The notes under the pieces were generated by a model. That model searched no databases and was not told where the DNA came from. It was given only the letters and a program-made list of their open reading frames with translations. A program made the translations under genes and the position numbers. A stretch of 64,000 nt of DNA from Timema cristinae (Eukaryota > Arthropoda > Insecta > Phasmatodea > Timematidae), in assembly GCA_039000515.1 (NCBI GenBank), contig JBCFYV010000001.1, positions 15,229,928-15,293,927 of the forward strand, in the 5' to 3' direction. How positions within the stretch are numbered: position 1 is the first letter of the stretch; every line of letters starts with the position of its first letter. Below are positions 1 to 10,332 of the stretch, one piece after another.

Positions 1-68
1 GAAACTAATGTTCTTTTAGTTATTATTTGACTTGATGTAACTCGGTGTTACCTTGAATTAGCAATGAA

Positions 69-320
69 CTTACTTTGGTGGCCACATGGTCTAAGGCGTC
101 ATTCTCATGTTAGACTAAACTCCTGATGACAGGGAGATTGGGGTTTGAGACCTGGTTGGCTGTACTGAAGGTGGTTTCCCTTAATGGTTTTCCACTCTCC
201 CTTCACGCAGATGTTGGTACACTTCCTCTGAATTCAACCTTTCTGATGAGTACGTAGCTCATTAGCGTAATGAATACATGCGTATAACCTGAACAGGCGG
301 TAAGACGGTGTGCTAAAAAA
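69..320 (+). mobile_element. SINE-B, near full length
   Basis: tRNA-like head with A box TGGCCACATGGTC. The B box is decayed (GGGTTTGAGACC). The middle segment (CCACTCTCCCTTCACGCAGA) and the shared 3' domain with GCGGTAAGACGGTGTGCTAA follow. Divergence from the other copies suggests an old insertion. Confidence 0.8.
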
Positions 321-413
321 ATAGCAACAAAAAGGAAGATTTTTAAATAGTTTTTTTTTTCAACTTAAATATATTTTTTGCGATGCTTTTTCTAGGAGAA
401 ATATGGTCACCAT

Positions 414-1197
414 CAGTGGTGGCTCGTAGCTAAAATTAGTGGGGGTGCTGCTAGCACGGGAAGCAAAACGGTGAATTTCTTACTATACAGCCGCAAAGCC
501 AACTTTTCCGTTGGTACCATTCAGAATTAAAGCTACGAATATATTTCTTGTTGTTGCTTTTGCCTGGCTAAGATATCAGAATATCAGGTGTTGAACGACT
601 TATTTTCTTAACTGTAACTTTCTCATGGAGAGAGAACTGTGAAAACTTAAGCTGTTAAAGTTCACTTACAGTCACACAACTTATTCCATGAGGATGCAAG
701 GCCATGTTTTCTGTTAAATAAAAGAATCGAAAAAAATGAATCAAATAGAATAGCTGGAAGCAGAATAATAATCTAATTCTACACTCTTATACACTTTATC
801 ACATTCAAAAATATGGTATACGGTGTTTAAGCACAACACACACTGAGTAAAAAAACTTCCTTTCACCATCACGCAGGAGCCGGCACTGCGAGAGCAACAG
901 TGCTCTTTCTACCTGGCAGTCCCACCTTCCTTACCACCCCGATGCTATGTGCGCATGCTCACAACAGTCAAACACCACGTCGCTGGCACTGTGAAGCGCA
1001 CAGTTCCATACAAAGATTTTTGTATATTTTTCATAAACTGGAGGATGGCTACTGAAGTACTGACATTAATCTTAAGGAATATATATTGTACTACAAAAAT
1101 AAAGAAAAAGGACTCATTATGTTTAATGTTATCGATAATATCAAGTGAAAACAGGAGGTGATGCAGTTCCGCAGTGCCTATACACGGGTCGCCACTG
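414..1197 (-). mobile_element. hAT-like MITE, copy 1, with perfect 8 bp target duplication
   Basis: The element starts CAGTGGTGGCTCGTAG and ends in the inverted terminus GGGTCGCCACTG. GTCACCAT occurs directly before it (406-413) and directly after it (1198-1205), an exact 8 bp target duplication as expected for hAT transposition. The same sequence lies in opposite orientation at 33263-34356, with its own different 8 bp duplication. A transposase-derived segment is carried near the left end on the minus strand. At about 780 bp it cannot encode a transposase and is non-autonomous. Confidence 0.88.
451..600 (-). pseudogene. hAT transposase fragment (TTF-type zinc finger region), decayed
   Basis: The minus strand reads SFNSEWYQRKSWLCGC followed by FCFPC and a stop. 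The pattern W-Y-x(3)-S/P-W-L-x-C, then F-C-F-P-C, is typical of the N-terminal TTF-type zinc finger of hAT transposases and their ZMYM-like relatives. An in-frame stop lies upstream (ATA TCT TAG), and the downstream dimerisation and catalytic regions are absent. It is a fossil exon piece carried by the MITE. The copy at 34164-34319 lacks the upstream stop. Confidence 0.65.
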
Positions 1198-1205
1198 GTC
1201 ACCAT

Positions 1206-1845
1206 ATTATTATACCTGTTAAGATTAATGTTATATAATATTAATAACAGCTACAGTTGTAGAATTTATAGCTTGCTGAGCTTCCTTTAGTAAAATTTGA
1301 AAAATATACGTGTACATATTATGATATAGGTACCTTGATTTAATAAAAAAACTGTTTCCAAGGATATTTACGAGTTGTCAAAAAGTTTAATTAGGCTATA
1401 AAAATATTCGGCCCACGGATGACACCTAACTTTTAAGACCAATAAACCTTTCCTAGGCCTACTGTATTAAAAAGTTAGCTTTAAAGGACAACACATGGAA
1501 AGAGATCTCGGGAATAGTTGGTCAATCAAGTTTGTATTTTTTTTTATCCACACTATTCCAAAATAACAAGGAAATTAAATAAAACCAAATGAAAAACTCT
1601 TATATTTGAGAAACTCTCTGTACCACACATATAATTACTCACGACTGGCGACCAAGGGACGCATCTATGGAAACACTGTATCTCGCGTCTGCGACTCATC
1701 ACGCCGCGTCTGCGGTCGCAGACATGAAACGCGAGTCGCGCCGAGGGAATCTTACCTTAATATTGTAGCGATGACTTCCTACGGACAAGGAAACGAACAT
1801 TTCTATGAGAAATGGCCATGTTAATTATACGACACAGACAAGCCT
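1206..1845. other. AT-rich stretch without recognised feature
   Basis: Mostly AT-rich sequence with a short GC-rich patch around 1680-1745 (CGCGTCTGCGACTCATCACG and a near repeat). That patch has two imperfect inverted CTGCGAC/GTCGCAG motifs. No gene or known repeat recognised. Confidence 0.5.
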
Positions 1846-2043
1846 TGGTAGAGTCCACTTTTCATGGGAAGGGATTTATCTGACAGTTTGGAAACGCTAC
1901 TAGATCTGATTCCACGTGTTCATACGTCAAGTAATATAATCGTCACATGTCTCTTTTGTTAGACATTATCAATACATATAGAATAACGATATTATAATAG
2001 TAAAATCCTATCGGCCCCAAAAAATATGTTTGTATTTTCTAAA
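1846..2043 (-). mobile_element. MITE-like repeat G, minus copy
   Basis: Matches the reverse complement of the G core: GAGTCCACTTTTCATGGGAA at the left, then CTACTAGATCTGATTCCACG, TCATACGTCAAGT and ATTATCAATACATA. The best full copy is at 48537-48775. Non-coding. Confidence 0.65.
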
Positions 2044-2077
2044 GTTTATTCCTACCAAAAATCCTTGTATATTTTTT

Positions 2078-2320
2078 TAGCACCGCGTCTTACTACCCGT
2101 TCGAGATATAGTCCTACGTTTATGTACTATTTACGTTAATAGTTTTAGGGATTAAGAAGGTTATATCTAAGGGAAGTGTACCTGCATTTGCGTGTGAGAG
2201 AGAGTGTAAAAACCACTCTCAGTACACCCGACCTAGATTTGAACCTTGATCTCTCAGTCATCGGCAGTCTAGTCTAACGCGAGAGTAGCGCGTTAGACCA
2301 TGCAACCACCGAAGTGGGTG
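2078..2320 (-). mobile_element. SINE-B, full length, minus
   Basis: Begins with the shared tail in reverse (TAGCACCGCGTCTTACTACC). It ends with the head (TAGACCATGCAACCACCGAA), and the B box is at about 2236 in reverse. A (GA)n-like GAGAGAGAG patch has grown in the middle segment. It lies about 35 bp from a G repeat. Confidence 0.85.
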
Positions 2321-2651
2321 AATCCTTTTATAGATGTTCTTTACGTTTGACGTGTAGGAACTTTAAGGCAATGTCTCTGAATATAGAGTAATTAGGCCAA
2401 TAAGAGTAATTAATAGGTGTGTAGTTGGTAATCACGTATCGGCCACAATAGGACGGACTCTCCTGTCCGGTGTCTTGACGCGTAACAAAGCTACGCGCGC
2501 TATATTTGAACAGGTACGCCACGTGTAATGTCACCCAGTTTCCTGCACGTCTAAAACTGGTGTTTGCACCCGTGGCTAAGTGGTACAAGGTATATTAGAT
2601 GGACCGGGGTTACATTAGGGGTGTTAAGTTAGTTACTAAAACTATTTCCCG
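2321..2651. other. Unassigned spacer
   Basis: Contains no feature I recognise. An 86-codon minus frame (2328-2588) has no domain and no coding context. Confidence 0.4.
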
Positions 2652-2740
2652 CCCGCTTCGGTGGCCGCATGGTCTAAATACGTCACACTCACAATATACC
2701 TGGACTGCCGATTACGGGGCTATCGGGGTTCGAATATTGT
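2652..2740 (+). mobile_element. SINE-B head only (3' truncated)
   Basis: The tRNA-like head CCCGCTTCGGTGGCCGCATG is close to consensus, with B box GGGTTCGAATATT. It then changes abruptly to unrelated sequence, with no middle segment or tail. It may be an unusual 3'-truncated copy or have been cut by deletion. Confidence 0.7.
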
Positions 2741-2832
2741 TCGTGAAACCTCCTTTGCTAACCAATTATGCAGAAGACCCAAATAGAAACAGGAAATAAA
2801 ACGGAGTGAGTCGTTCGAGTGAAATCAGTTAA

Positions 2833-2854
2833 AATAGTCTGAGAACAGACTATT
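2833..2854. repeat. Short perfect hairpin
   Basis: AATAGTCTG and CAGACTATT form a 9 bp perfect stem around AGAA. The flanks GTGAGT and ACTCAC extend the symmetry. TAGTC/GACTA motifs recur in the tandem array at 38966-39150. Confidence 0.5.
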
Positions 2855-3043
2855 GTTACTCATCGCACGTAACTCACCCAGTTGCGGAAACGATTACCAG
2901 ACGGTCTTCCTTTGTGCCCTTATCTTATAAACCTCAAACAAATTAATTCATAAATAAATAACCTATGGGTACACTTAAGACATGAAATTAATTTACCTTA
3001 ACATATAGGGGGGAAAACAAGAAATCAATTTTTTATATATATA

Positions 3044-3127
3044 TACGTCTATCGTATTTTTTTCTTCCCTTTTTTTATATATATATATATATATCAAAAA
3101 AGAGAAGAAAAAAATACGATAGACGTA
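3044..3127. repeat. Perfect 24 bp inverted repeat with (TA)n loop
   Basis: The arm at 3044-3067 (TACGTCTATCGTA then TTTTTTTCTTC) is matched base for base by its reverse complement at 3104-3127. The 36 nt loop is mainly T-run and (TA)n, so the whole could form one long hairpin. Confidence 0.85.
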
Positions 3128-3877
3128 TTTTAAAAATGTATTAAAACTAATATATGTGAAGGTAAAAGTTAATATAAAAGGTAATTTCAAAATTAATAGA
3201 TTAATTAAATTTACTTTAAAATTTAATAAATTTAACATGTCCGAGGTTTTCATATAACCTACTCACAAAGGAATACCGCCGGTTTAACATGGGAAGCATA
3301 GGGGGAAAAGGGACGCGCGCTCACTTGAATTAGAATACAACCCGATTGAGAGCTTTTAGATGCTTTACATAAGTAAGGTGTAAATGTTGAATAAATCTAC
3401 GTTATTTTTATGTAAAAAACATAAGATTACTTTGTAATTCGGGTTATAACAAGAGTATGAAAATGCTAACTAGCCGAAAAGCTAGATTGTTGTTGCTTAA
3501 TATTAATATATTAGCTTAAAATTAAAATATTTCAAACTAAATTTTATATATATTATCATTTTTTGGGTATTGTAGTCTCTCTTTTTTTTTAACTCACATT
3601 AGCTTGGTTGTAACTTACTTAATTTGGGTAAATTGTGAGAATAGTAACTGTATGCAGAGAATAATTCCGTTTGGGAGGGGTTAAATTGTAAAATACTTAG
3701 TATTGTCTTTCTCGGTTTATTAAGTACATTAAATTTATAACATATAAGTTATATAACGTTAAGGTCTTTATAATCATGATTGTTTGATAGGAATTACAAG
3801 CAGCCACGCTCCACCCTGGAAGATTCACACCCCCTCACTACAACATTCCCTGAGTCAAGGTCGGTTTCACTTGCGCG
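3128..3877. other. AT-rich spacer
   Basis: AT-rich sequence with no recognised gene. The last 50 bp (CCCTCACTACAACATTCCC) could be a worn piece of SINE-B middle segment attached to the head that follows. Confidence 0.4.
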
Positions 3878-3965
3878 TCCAGGATTAGATCACCGATCTC
3901 TGCGTCATCGGCAGTCCATTCTATTGCAAGAATAGCGCCTTAGACCATTAGACCATCGAAGTGGA
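3878..3965 (-). mobile_element. SINE-B head fragment, minus
   Basis: Shows the SINE-B head in reverse: CTCTGCGTCATCGGCAGTCC, then TAGCGCCTTAGACCATTAGA and CATCGAAGTGG. The B box region is degraded (AGGATTAGATCACC) and no clear tail remains. Confidence 0.65.
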
Positions 3966-4247
3966 TAACAAGACAGTTGATAAATAATAGGGCCTACTGT
4001 TAGTATTCACTCTCTTCATTCTGTCACATAGACTAGAGAATCCAAAGCTGCTGTTAGCCCGTACTGGCACTAATTGATTACGACGACTTGTTGAAAAGTG
4101 CAAGCCAGGTCCTGTCACAAAGCTTCCCTTAGCGCCAAGAAGGTCCTTGTTCTAAATCCGCGACAGAGCAGTTCGCCAATTGGATCTAATTAGTTCGTCC
4201 TTCTGGTGAAATCTCCCCAGACCGGCCCTGATTGGTCAGTCGGAGGT

Positions 4248-4560
4248 TGATACTTAGGACTACTGTCATGGAGGATACATTAGGGGAGGGAGTGTGTTGC
4301 TGGTACTTAGGAATACTCTCGTGGAGGATATATTATTAGCACCGCGTCTAACTACCCGTTCGGGTTTACACACACGCTAATGTGTAATGGTAGGGTGATT
4401 GTGAGATGAAATGGAAAACCTACAGTTTAACGTGGGATCCGAACCACGGTGGTGGCCTGGCATTCCCAGGTGGAGGATATAACATGGAGAGAAGTGCTGC
4501 CGTGGAGGATATAGTACGGGGAGGGAGTGTGTTGCTGATACTTAGGACTACTTCATTAGA
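4248..4560. repeat. Short minisatellite interrupted by a SINE
   Basis: Copies of a roughly 55 bp unit containing GGGAGGGAGTGTGTTGCTG, TACTTAGGACTACT and GTGGAGGATATA occur on both sides of the SINE-C fragment at 4333-4469. About three to four degenerate units are visible. Confidence 0.6.
4333..4469 (-). mobile_element. SINE-C, 5' truncated, minus
   Basis: Shared tail in reverse (AGCACCGCGTCTAACTACCC), then the C middle segment (GTAATGGTAGGGTGATTGTG, GAACCACGGTGG). It breaks off at GGCATTCCCA, so the tRNA head is missing. GTGGAGGATATA flanks it on both sides (4321-4332 and 4470-4481). That fits a 12 bp target duplication, but the flank is itself a tandem repeat with this motif, so the duplication is not certain. 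Confidence 0.8.
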
Positions 4561-4679
4561 TTCTCTTAGTTTAATTACTTAAATTTAATTATTTAATCTA
4601 ATTAATACATATGGTATTATAAAAAATGCTTATATATTTGTCATAAGCATCACAAAATTTGACCATACATTTTTCTCTC

Positions 4680-4895
4680 TATTTAAAACGTTTCTTTTCA
4701 AATGCGACCATGCCCACGACAGACATTCAAGCACTGATGAGATAACTGTGTGTATAAAATTAAATTAAATGTTTATACTGAAGCAATATTTTATTTATTC
4801 TGGACCAAAAAAAAATGTTTCTTTGTTATAAAAACTCCCAAAATACGGATCTTAACTCGCGTTACCTTCCGTCAGTTCCTAAACGTAGATACTAA
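4680..4895 (+). mobile_element. MITE H, right-half remnant
   Basis: Diverged copy of the right half of H: CACGACAGACATTCAAGCAC, ATAACTGTGTGTATAAAATT, a T/A-rich stretch, then AAAACTCCCAAAATACGGAT and CTCGCGTTACCTTCC. The left half and clear TIR are absent. Confidence 0.6.
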
Positions 4896-5195
4896 TATTT
4901 ATTTTAAAAAAACACTCCTATACCTACCATTTAGCTTACCTCAACAGACGTCCCAATTAAAAGTTGCTGAGACGATGATAAATTGAGGTTATGTTTTCTT
5001 ACGCATGTCTCCTACTCGCGCCGACGGCGGAATGTTTCGTAACCGCCTCTAAAGAATTCGAGCGCTGATGTCAACGGCCCCCCCGCTCAACTTTCTGGAT
5101 TGTTATTTCCTAGGTACGACAGGTTGCCATCTAACTTTATAAAGATCCTCCTCTAGGAGGGGGGGGAGGGGGAGAGCTGTTAATTATTTTCTTAA
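4896..5195. other. Spacer with GC-rich patch and G-run
   Basis: CCCCCCC at about 5081 and a (G)n-rich tract at 5158-5173. Nothing recognised as a gene. Confidence 0.4.
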
Positions 5196-5430
5196 CCCGC
5201 CTCGGTGGCGTAGTTAGCTAACGCGCTTGTCGTGTTGAGCTCGATTGCCGAGGACGAGGAGATCGAGGTTCGAATCTTGGTCGGGTGAACTGGGGGTGGT
5301 TTTTCCTAAATGGTTTCTTTCTCCACGCAAATGCGGGTTCACTTCCTCTATATTCAACCTTCCCAATTCCTAATCCATTAGCGTAATTAGTACTTAAGCG
5401 TATAACCCGAATGGGTAGTATGACGTGGTG

Positions 5431-5431
<1 letters not shown>
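5196..5431 (+). mobile_element. SINE-A, full length
   Basis: CCCGCCTCGGTGGCGTAGTT head, with the A box one change from consensus (TGGCGTAGTTAG) and a good B box GGTTCGAATC. A short deletion occurs in the middle segment (GGTTTCTTTCTCCACG). The tail ends GGTAGTATGACGTGGTGCTA and runs straight into (AT)n. Confidence 0.93.

Positions 5432-5491
<60 letters not shown>
5432..5491. repeat. (AT)n microsatellite at a SINE-A tail
   Basis: About 30 uninterrupted AT dinucleotides directly after the SINE-A 3' end, probably grown from its A/T-rich tail. Confidence 0.97.
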
Positions 5492-5494
<3 letters not shown>

Positions 5495-5898
5495 CTTAAG
5501 TTTTCTCACGAGGGTGGAGAGCGGGTTGGAATCCATCTCGTAAGGTTTTGTTTTTGTAACTTGGTTATATATTTAATTTACTTACAGCAATTAAAATATT
5601 CTACATTTTATATCACTCGCTGTATGCACTATGTACTTAACAATCCTTATAATATAGATAATTAATAACTAAACGATTAAAATAATGTTATTTACCAAAT
5701 CGTAAAAAAAAACGCAAGGTAGAGGGGCCGGGGGGTGTGTGACGTAATTTAAGGATTGCCCCTACCGTAACTTAGGTAAGGAAACAGCTGCAACGCACTT
5801 GGTTTTATTACCGATCTAGGTCGATTATGGAAACAATCCACTTGTTTCTGGTGACATTGACCTCAATTAAAAACATTCATTTAAATTACTTTTTTTTT
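5492..5898. other. AT-rich spacer
   Basis: No feature recognised. The 84-codon frame across 5411-5665 is made of (AT)n translated as Tyr-Ile repeats. Confidence 0.4.
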
Positions 5899-6060
5899 AT
5901 CCCCGCGTCTTACTACCTGTTCAGGTTATTCCACATATTTGATAATTACTCTAACGGGATATGGATGAGGAAGGAAGCATTTTAGGGTTAATCTACGCGC
6001 ATTTGCTTGGAAGAAGAGTGGGAAACCATTTAGGTAAGACTACCCTTAGTACACCCGACC
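5899..6060 (-). mobile_element. SINE-B body, minus, head missing
   Basis: Reverse tail (CCCGCGTCTTACTACCTGTT) and middle segment (CGCATTTGCTTGGAAGAAGA). It ends at TACACCCGACC, where the head should begin. It abuts, head to head, a plus-strand SINE-B. Confidence 0.8.
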
Positions 6061-6061
6061 G

Positions 6062-6293
6062 ACCCGCTTCCGATGGTCGCATAGTCCAAGGCATATTTCT
6101 TGCCATACACTGGACTGGCCGATGAGGGGATTAGGGTAATGGTTGAGTGTAGGCACACTTGGGATGTGTTTTTTTTCCTAGATGGCGTTCCAATCTACCT
6201 CTATGAAAATGTAACTTTCCCCATCTCTAGCACATTATCGTTACAATTAGTACTTAAGCGTATAATCGGAACGGGTGACAAGATGCAGTGATA
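6062..6293 (+). mobile_element. SINE-B, full length, degenerate
   Basis: Head ACCCGCTTCCGATGGTCGCA. The B box is eroded (GGGTAATGGTTGAG), and the tail GGAACGGGTGACAAGATGCA is recognisable. It begins one base after the headless minus copy. Confidence 0.75.
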
Positions 6294-6589
6294 AAAAAAT
6301 AAATAAGGGAGACATGAAGAGGGTAGAATTGACAGGAAAATTAGGAGTATTGTTTGGAAGGAGAGGCAGATAAAACAAAGTTATCTCGGTACGCTCCTTT
6401 GTAATTCGAACTCCGACTTCTCTTTTTCCAGTAAAAAAAAGCCTGAATGAGACCTAAAACAAAAGTAGATTTTTAGACTGTCAAATTAAGTCCATCCTTT
6501 CTTATATTGATCCCACTGTAGTGAAAAAAAAAGCGTTGAGCGGGATAAGCTAGAAGGATTGTGGTGTGGTGGTAAGAGCATTTAGAAAA

Positions 6590-6730
6590 TACAAATTGGT
6601 TTTTTGTAATAAACATTGATAACAATTTACTATACCATTATTTATTAGTATTTATCAAAAGGGACGAGAGAAGACCACATGAACTTGACGTATGAATACG
6701 TGAAGACCTAGATGCAAATGCGAGGATAGT
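6590..6730 (+). mobile_element. MITE-like repeat G, fragment
   Basis: AAACATTGATAACAATTTAC, then TATCAAAAGGGACGAG and CTTGACGTATGAATACGTGA. The left terminal region and the right TIR are missing. Confidence 0.55.
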
Positions 6731-6745
6731 ATTAGAATGGATCTG

Positions 6746-6895
6746 AAAGAGATAGGGTGTAATGAGGTGGACTGGATAGAACTAGCTCCTGATAGAGATA
6801 AGGTGTAATAAAGTGGACTGGAATGAGAAAGCTAACTAAAGATAGGGATAGGGTGTAATGAGGTGGACTGGATAGAACTAGCTCAAGATAAGGAT
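6746..6895. repeat. Tandem repeat, about 46-50 bp, three units
   Basis: GATAGGGTGTAATGAGGTGG recurs from 6751, 6797 and 6847 with small changes, each followed by ACTGGATAGAACTAGCTC-like sequence. Confidence 0.8.
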
Positions 6896-7559
6896 ATGTG
6901 GCGTACTTTTGTTAAGTGCAGCAATGAACTCTCTAGTTCCTAACGTCATAGAGTTAGTAAGTTTTCTACTAAGGTGGTCTCCTCGGTCAGTTAGAAAGTA
7001 TCAATCGCTGTCAGGCCACACGGTTTAAAATACAATGGTCTGTGTCGTGTTCTGGAACTACTTTTCTTTTCTACCTAAGTTTACACTCCCTATTGCGCTT
7101 CACCTAAATCAATTCAAATAAGACAGCAATGGAAGAAAACTACTAAACTTCTTATCTGAAGGTAAAGAGTAAAGCTCGCAGCTAGTTCTCAAATATCAAC
7201 AAGTTATTGTATTTGTTAAGGAAGGTAGATCTAGAGCCCTTTTTCTCAAGTCTGGTCTCTCAGCTCCGAGAATATGACTAAAAAATCGTTGAAATTAGAA
7301 TAATGTTAACAATTTCACACATTTTTTTCTATTAATACAACTCAAAATATGTGGCTTTTAAAGAAAAAGAGCCATGTTCAAATCTTTCCTCTCTATTTTG
7401 GCGTGAACCATATTTTGAAATAACGCATCACTGACAGAATATTATGTTAAAAAGGATGTCTGCGTGGAAATTTCTCGCTCACCAAGGCGGACCCCTTAAA
7501 CTGCCAGATAAGCTCGTTACAACCTGAACCCTACCTACAAACTCTGTTCTCAACCTCCG
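6896..7559. other. Spacer without recognised feature
   Basis: No gene, SINE or TIR element seen. Confidence 0.4.
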
Positions 7560-7640
7560 GTAGGATCAAGTTGGGTGATATTCTCACTCGTGACTAGGTC
7601 GTGGGATCGAACCCGTGACCTCCTCCCCACATGCTAGCTA
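7560..7640 (-). mobile_element. Possible tRNA-derived fragment, minus
   Basis: GTGGGATCGAACCCGTGACC is a reversed Pol III B box in a T-arm-like context. No matching A box or SINE body can be joined to it, so this is only a candidate remnant. Confidence 0.3.
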
Positions 7641-7867
7641 ACCTCCCCCCCGACCCGCGCCGTCTCAAGTCCACAGGGCTCCGGGACACGTTCAGGAATG
7701 CTCCGCGCCGTTTGATAACAAGAGCCCGTTATGACCGACTTAATGTTCCGACAAGAGTTGAACACACCCTCACCGCCCGCTTCGCACTAGCTGGCGGCTG
7801 TCTACGCACAACGTGAGACAGTGCGTGGAACGGCTTTTGAATGCGTGTGAACGGCCCCAACTCTCTT
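7641..7867. other. GC-rich patch, unassigned
   Basis: Clearly GC-richer than its surroundings. Overlapping frames of 60-90 codons exist on both strands (7631-7816 plus, 7729-7998 minus), and the minus frame runs into a SINE. No domain recognised. Confidence 0.4.
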
Positions 7868-8078
7868 TTCTGCCACGTCTTACCAGCCGGTCGGGTTATA
7901 CGCTTATACTCTAATTTTAGGGATTTATATTTAGAGAAAACATACCCGCATTTGCATAGAGCGAAAGTTGAAAACCATTTTGGAAAAGCCACCTTCAATA
8001 AACCCGAACCTCTCTCCCCGTCATCCGCAGTCTAGTCTATTGCTAGAGTAGCGTGCTAGACCATGCGGTCACCAATGC
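7868..8078 (-). mobile_element. SINE-B, minus
   Basis: Reverse tail CTGCCACGTCTTACCAGCCG, middle CCCGCATTTGCATAGAGCG, head TAGACCATGCGGTCACCAAT. The B box is worn (CCGAACCTCTC). Confidence 0.8.
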
Positions 8079-8171
8079 GTATGTAAGGTCTTTTATCCTA
8101 ACAAATAACTACAATACAGTAGGATTCTGGTGTGAAATAAGGCCTTATATAGTGGTATTTCTACCAAAATC

Positions 8172-8366
8172 AGGATATAACTTGATTGAAGTACTAGGGA
8201 TGAGTAAGGTTGAATTTTGGACAAAATGTGCCCGCATTTGCCCAGGTAATAATTTAGGATAACCCATCCTCATTACAACCGACCGGGATTCTAAACCCGA
8301 TCTCGTCATTGGCAGGACAGTATATTGGGTGAGAATGACGCCTTAGACCACACGACCACTGATTAG
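8172..8366 (-). mobile_element. SINE-B, minus, tail eroded
   Basis: GATGAGTAAGGTTGAATTTT, CCCGCATTTGCCCAGG, CCGACCGGGATTCTAAACCC and GACGCCTTAGACCACACGAC give middle and head in reverse. The 3' domain is not clearly preserved. Confidence 0.7.
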
Positions 8367-8475
8367 TTTTCCTACAAAAAATTAATAAACATACACTCAT
8401 CGGCGAGCACGCGGAATAAACGTCAGGCTCATCTGGTTTGGTTTTGCTAACAAGGGGTTTACATTCCGTTTTGGT

Positions 8476-8599
8476 TTGCCCGGGTTGTGTTTTTTTCTAA
8501 ATGTTTCTCACTTTCCCTAGAGTGAATGCGGGTTCCTTTCTTCTACAATTCTAGCTTATTCATCCTCACTCAATAAGCGTAATTAAAATACGTATATTA
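8476..8599 (+). mobile_element. SINE-B body remnant, cut at the Helitron
   Basis: Degenerate middle segment (TCTAAATGTTTCTCACTTTC, GAATGCGGGTTCC) and CAATAAGCGTAATTAAAATA. It stops just before the conserved tail, where the Helitron 5' end begins. The tail is not found beyond the Helitron. Confidence 0.5.
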
Positions 8600-8906
8600 T
8601 CCTAACTAATATTATAAATGCGTAATTGTTGGTTTTTTGTTAGTTTGTTACGCTTTCACACCTAAACTACTCGACCGATCATCATGAAATTTTGCCTACA
8701 CGTTGTCATGGATACAGAAAAGGACATAGGTACCTTTCATCCAGAACAAAAAGTACTGTTCCAACGAAAAATGGTATCATGAAAAAATATTAATAGCTTT
8801 AAGACGTCGTCCGGCATAACAATGCGGCCTACTGATATGAACATGAATTGCAACATGATGCCTGGAGTACAGAAAAAGGGACCTGTGGTATCCCGGATTA
8901 AAATCT

Positions 8907-9178
8907 GTTCTCGAGCTATTTTAGGCACATCTATCTTAAATGAATAAATTGCCATATAGAACATAAATGTTAAATATCGTTCCCAAGTTATTTTAGGCAC
9001 ATCTATCTTAAAATGATTAATAAAAATCTGTTCCCAAGTTATTTTAGGCACATCTATCTTAAAATGATTAATAAAAATCTGTTCCCAAGTTATTTTAGGC
9101 ACATCTATCTTAAAATGATTAATAAAAAATCTGTTCTCGAGTTATTTTAGGCACATCTATCTTAAAATTATTAAAAAT
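8907..9178. repeat. 51 bp minisatellite inside the Helitron
   Basis: Units start GTTCCCAAGTTATTTTAGGC or GTTCTCGAG at 8907, 8979, 9030, 9081 and 9133. The first spacing is 72 bp, the others 51-52 bp. Since 51 is a multiple of three, the minus strand shows a 17-residue periodic frame (ITWEQIFINHFKIDVPK). I read that as a by-product, not a gene. Confidence 0.9.
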
Positions 9179-9438
9179 GATTACATTCATCTATTTAAAC
9201 TCTGTCTGTTCACCCCGTTATGGTAAATGACAAAATTGTCGTAAGAAGTTTGGTATTATACTGTGATGAACTCAAATAAAAACATTATTTTTACTAAAGT
9301 GCCTTTAACGTTTAGTACTATAACAACCCGATAGATGGCGCGGTATCGATTTGTACTATTTAATGTACTAGATTTCATTACTCCCGAAATCCGATAGATG
9401 GCGCTGAGCACATTTTAAAACGTGGTATCTATTATATT

Positions 9439-9704
9439 TAGCACCGCGTCTTACTACCCGTTCGGGTTATACGCACTTACGCTAATGTGTAATGGTAGGG
9501 TGATTGTGAGATGAAATGAAGGACCTACAGTTTAACGTGGAATCCGAACCACGGTGGAGGCCTGGCATTCCCCACATTCACAAGATGTCTTGTCAGAGGT
9601 GAAGGAAGGGTTTGGTAATCAGATAAATCTGTGCTGGGACCGAGGATTGAATCCCGGTCGCCAGCACAGAAGTCTGACACCTTACCCCTAGACCGCCAGG
9701 TCAA
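9439..9704 (-). mobile_element. SINE-C, full length, minus; half of a SINE dimer
   Basis: Complete from the tail TAGCACCGCGTCTTACTACC to the head TTACCCCTAGACCGCCAGGT, with B box reversed as GATTGAATCCC. The head end is joined directly to the SINE-A body at 9705. Confidence 0.93.
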
Positions 9705-9915
<211 letters not shown>

Positions 9916-10332
9916 AAAACGCGGTATCGTTTTGTATTATCTATTGGTATTTTAAACTCATAATTGTGAAGTTTGGAGAAAGGGAAGAAAGGGAGTTGGG
10001 GACCGTATAGGTGGGAAATAACAATACATGTTTGCGATTCATTTGTTTATAAACCTTGATTAGTTACCGTTTATTCATCTGTGTTTAGTCCTATTTTAAT
10101 AATATTGTAATTGCTTTACGTTTTCTGTTTATATTATTCCTTTTTTTCCTTGAGCGATAGTATATAGTTTATTATTTTTAGGTTAGTTATCTTACTTCTA
10201 ATTCTATTTTTCTGCCTTTAAGGCAATAGTTTGTTTGTTTTAATTTTTCGGTTAGATATCTTTTTTTTTCTTAAAAAAGTTTTTATTGACAAAATAAACA
10301 TTAACGCGAGCGAAGCCGCGGGCAAAAGCTAG

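Noticed and set aside
949..1205. Overlapping frames at 945-1205 and their relatives at 33306-33528 as a conserved small protein
   Set aside because: They match each other because both lie in copies of the same hAT MITE. There are frames on both strands and no domain beyond the zinc finger elsewhere in the element.
4321..4481. Certain 12 bp target duplication for the truncated SINE-C
   Set aside because: GTGGAGGATATA is also part of the local tandem unit, so the match may be pre-existing.
8737..9102. 121-codon minus frame as a gene
   Set aside because: It is the 51 bp minisatellite inside the Helitron, translated as a 17-residue repeat.
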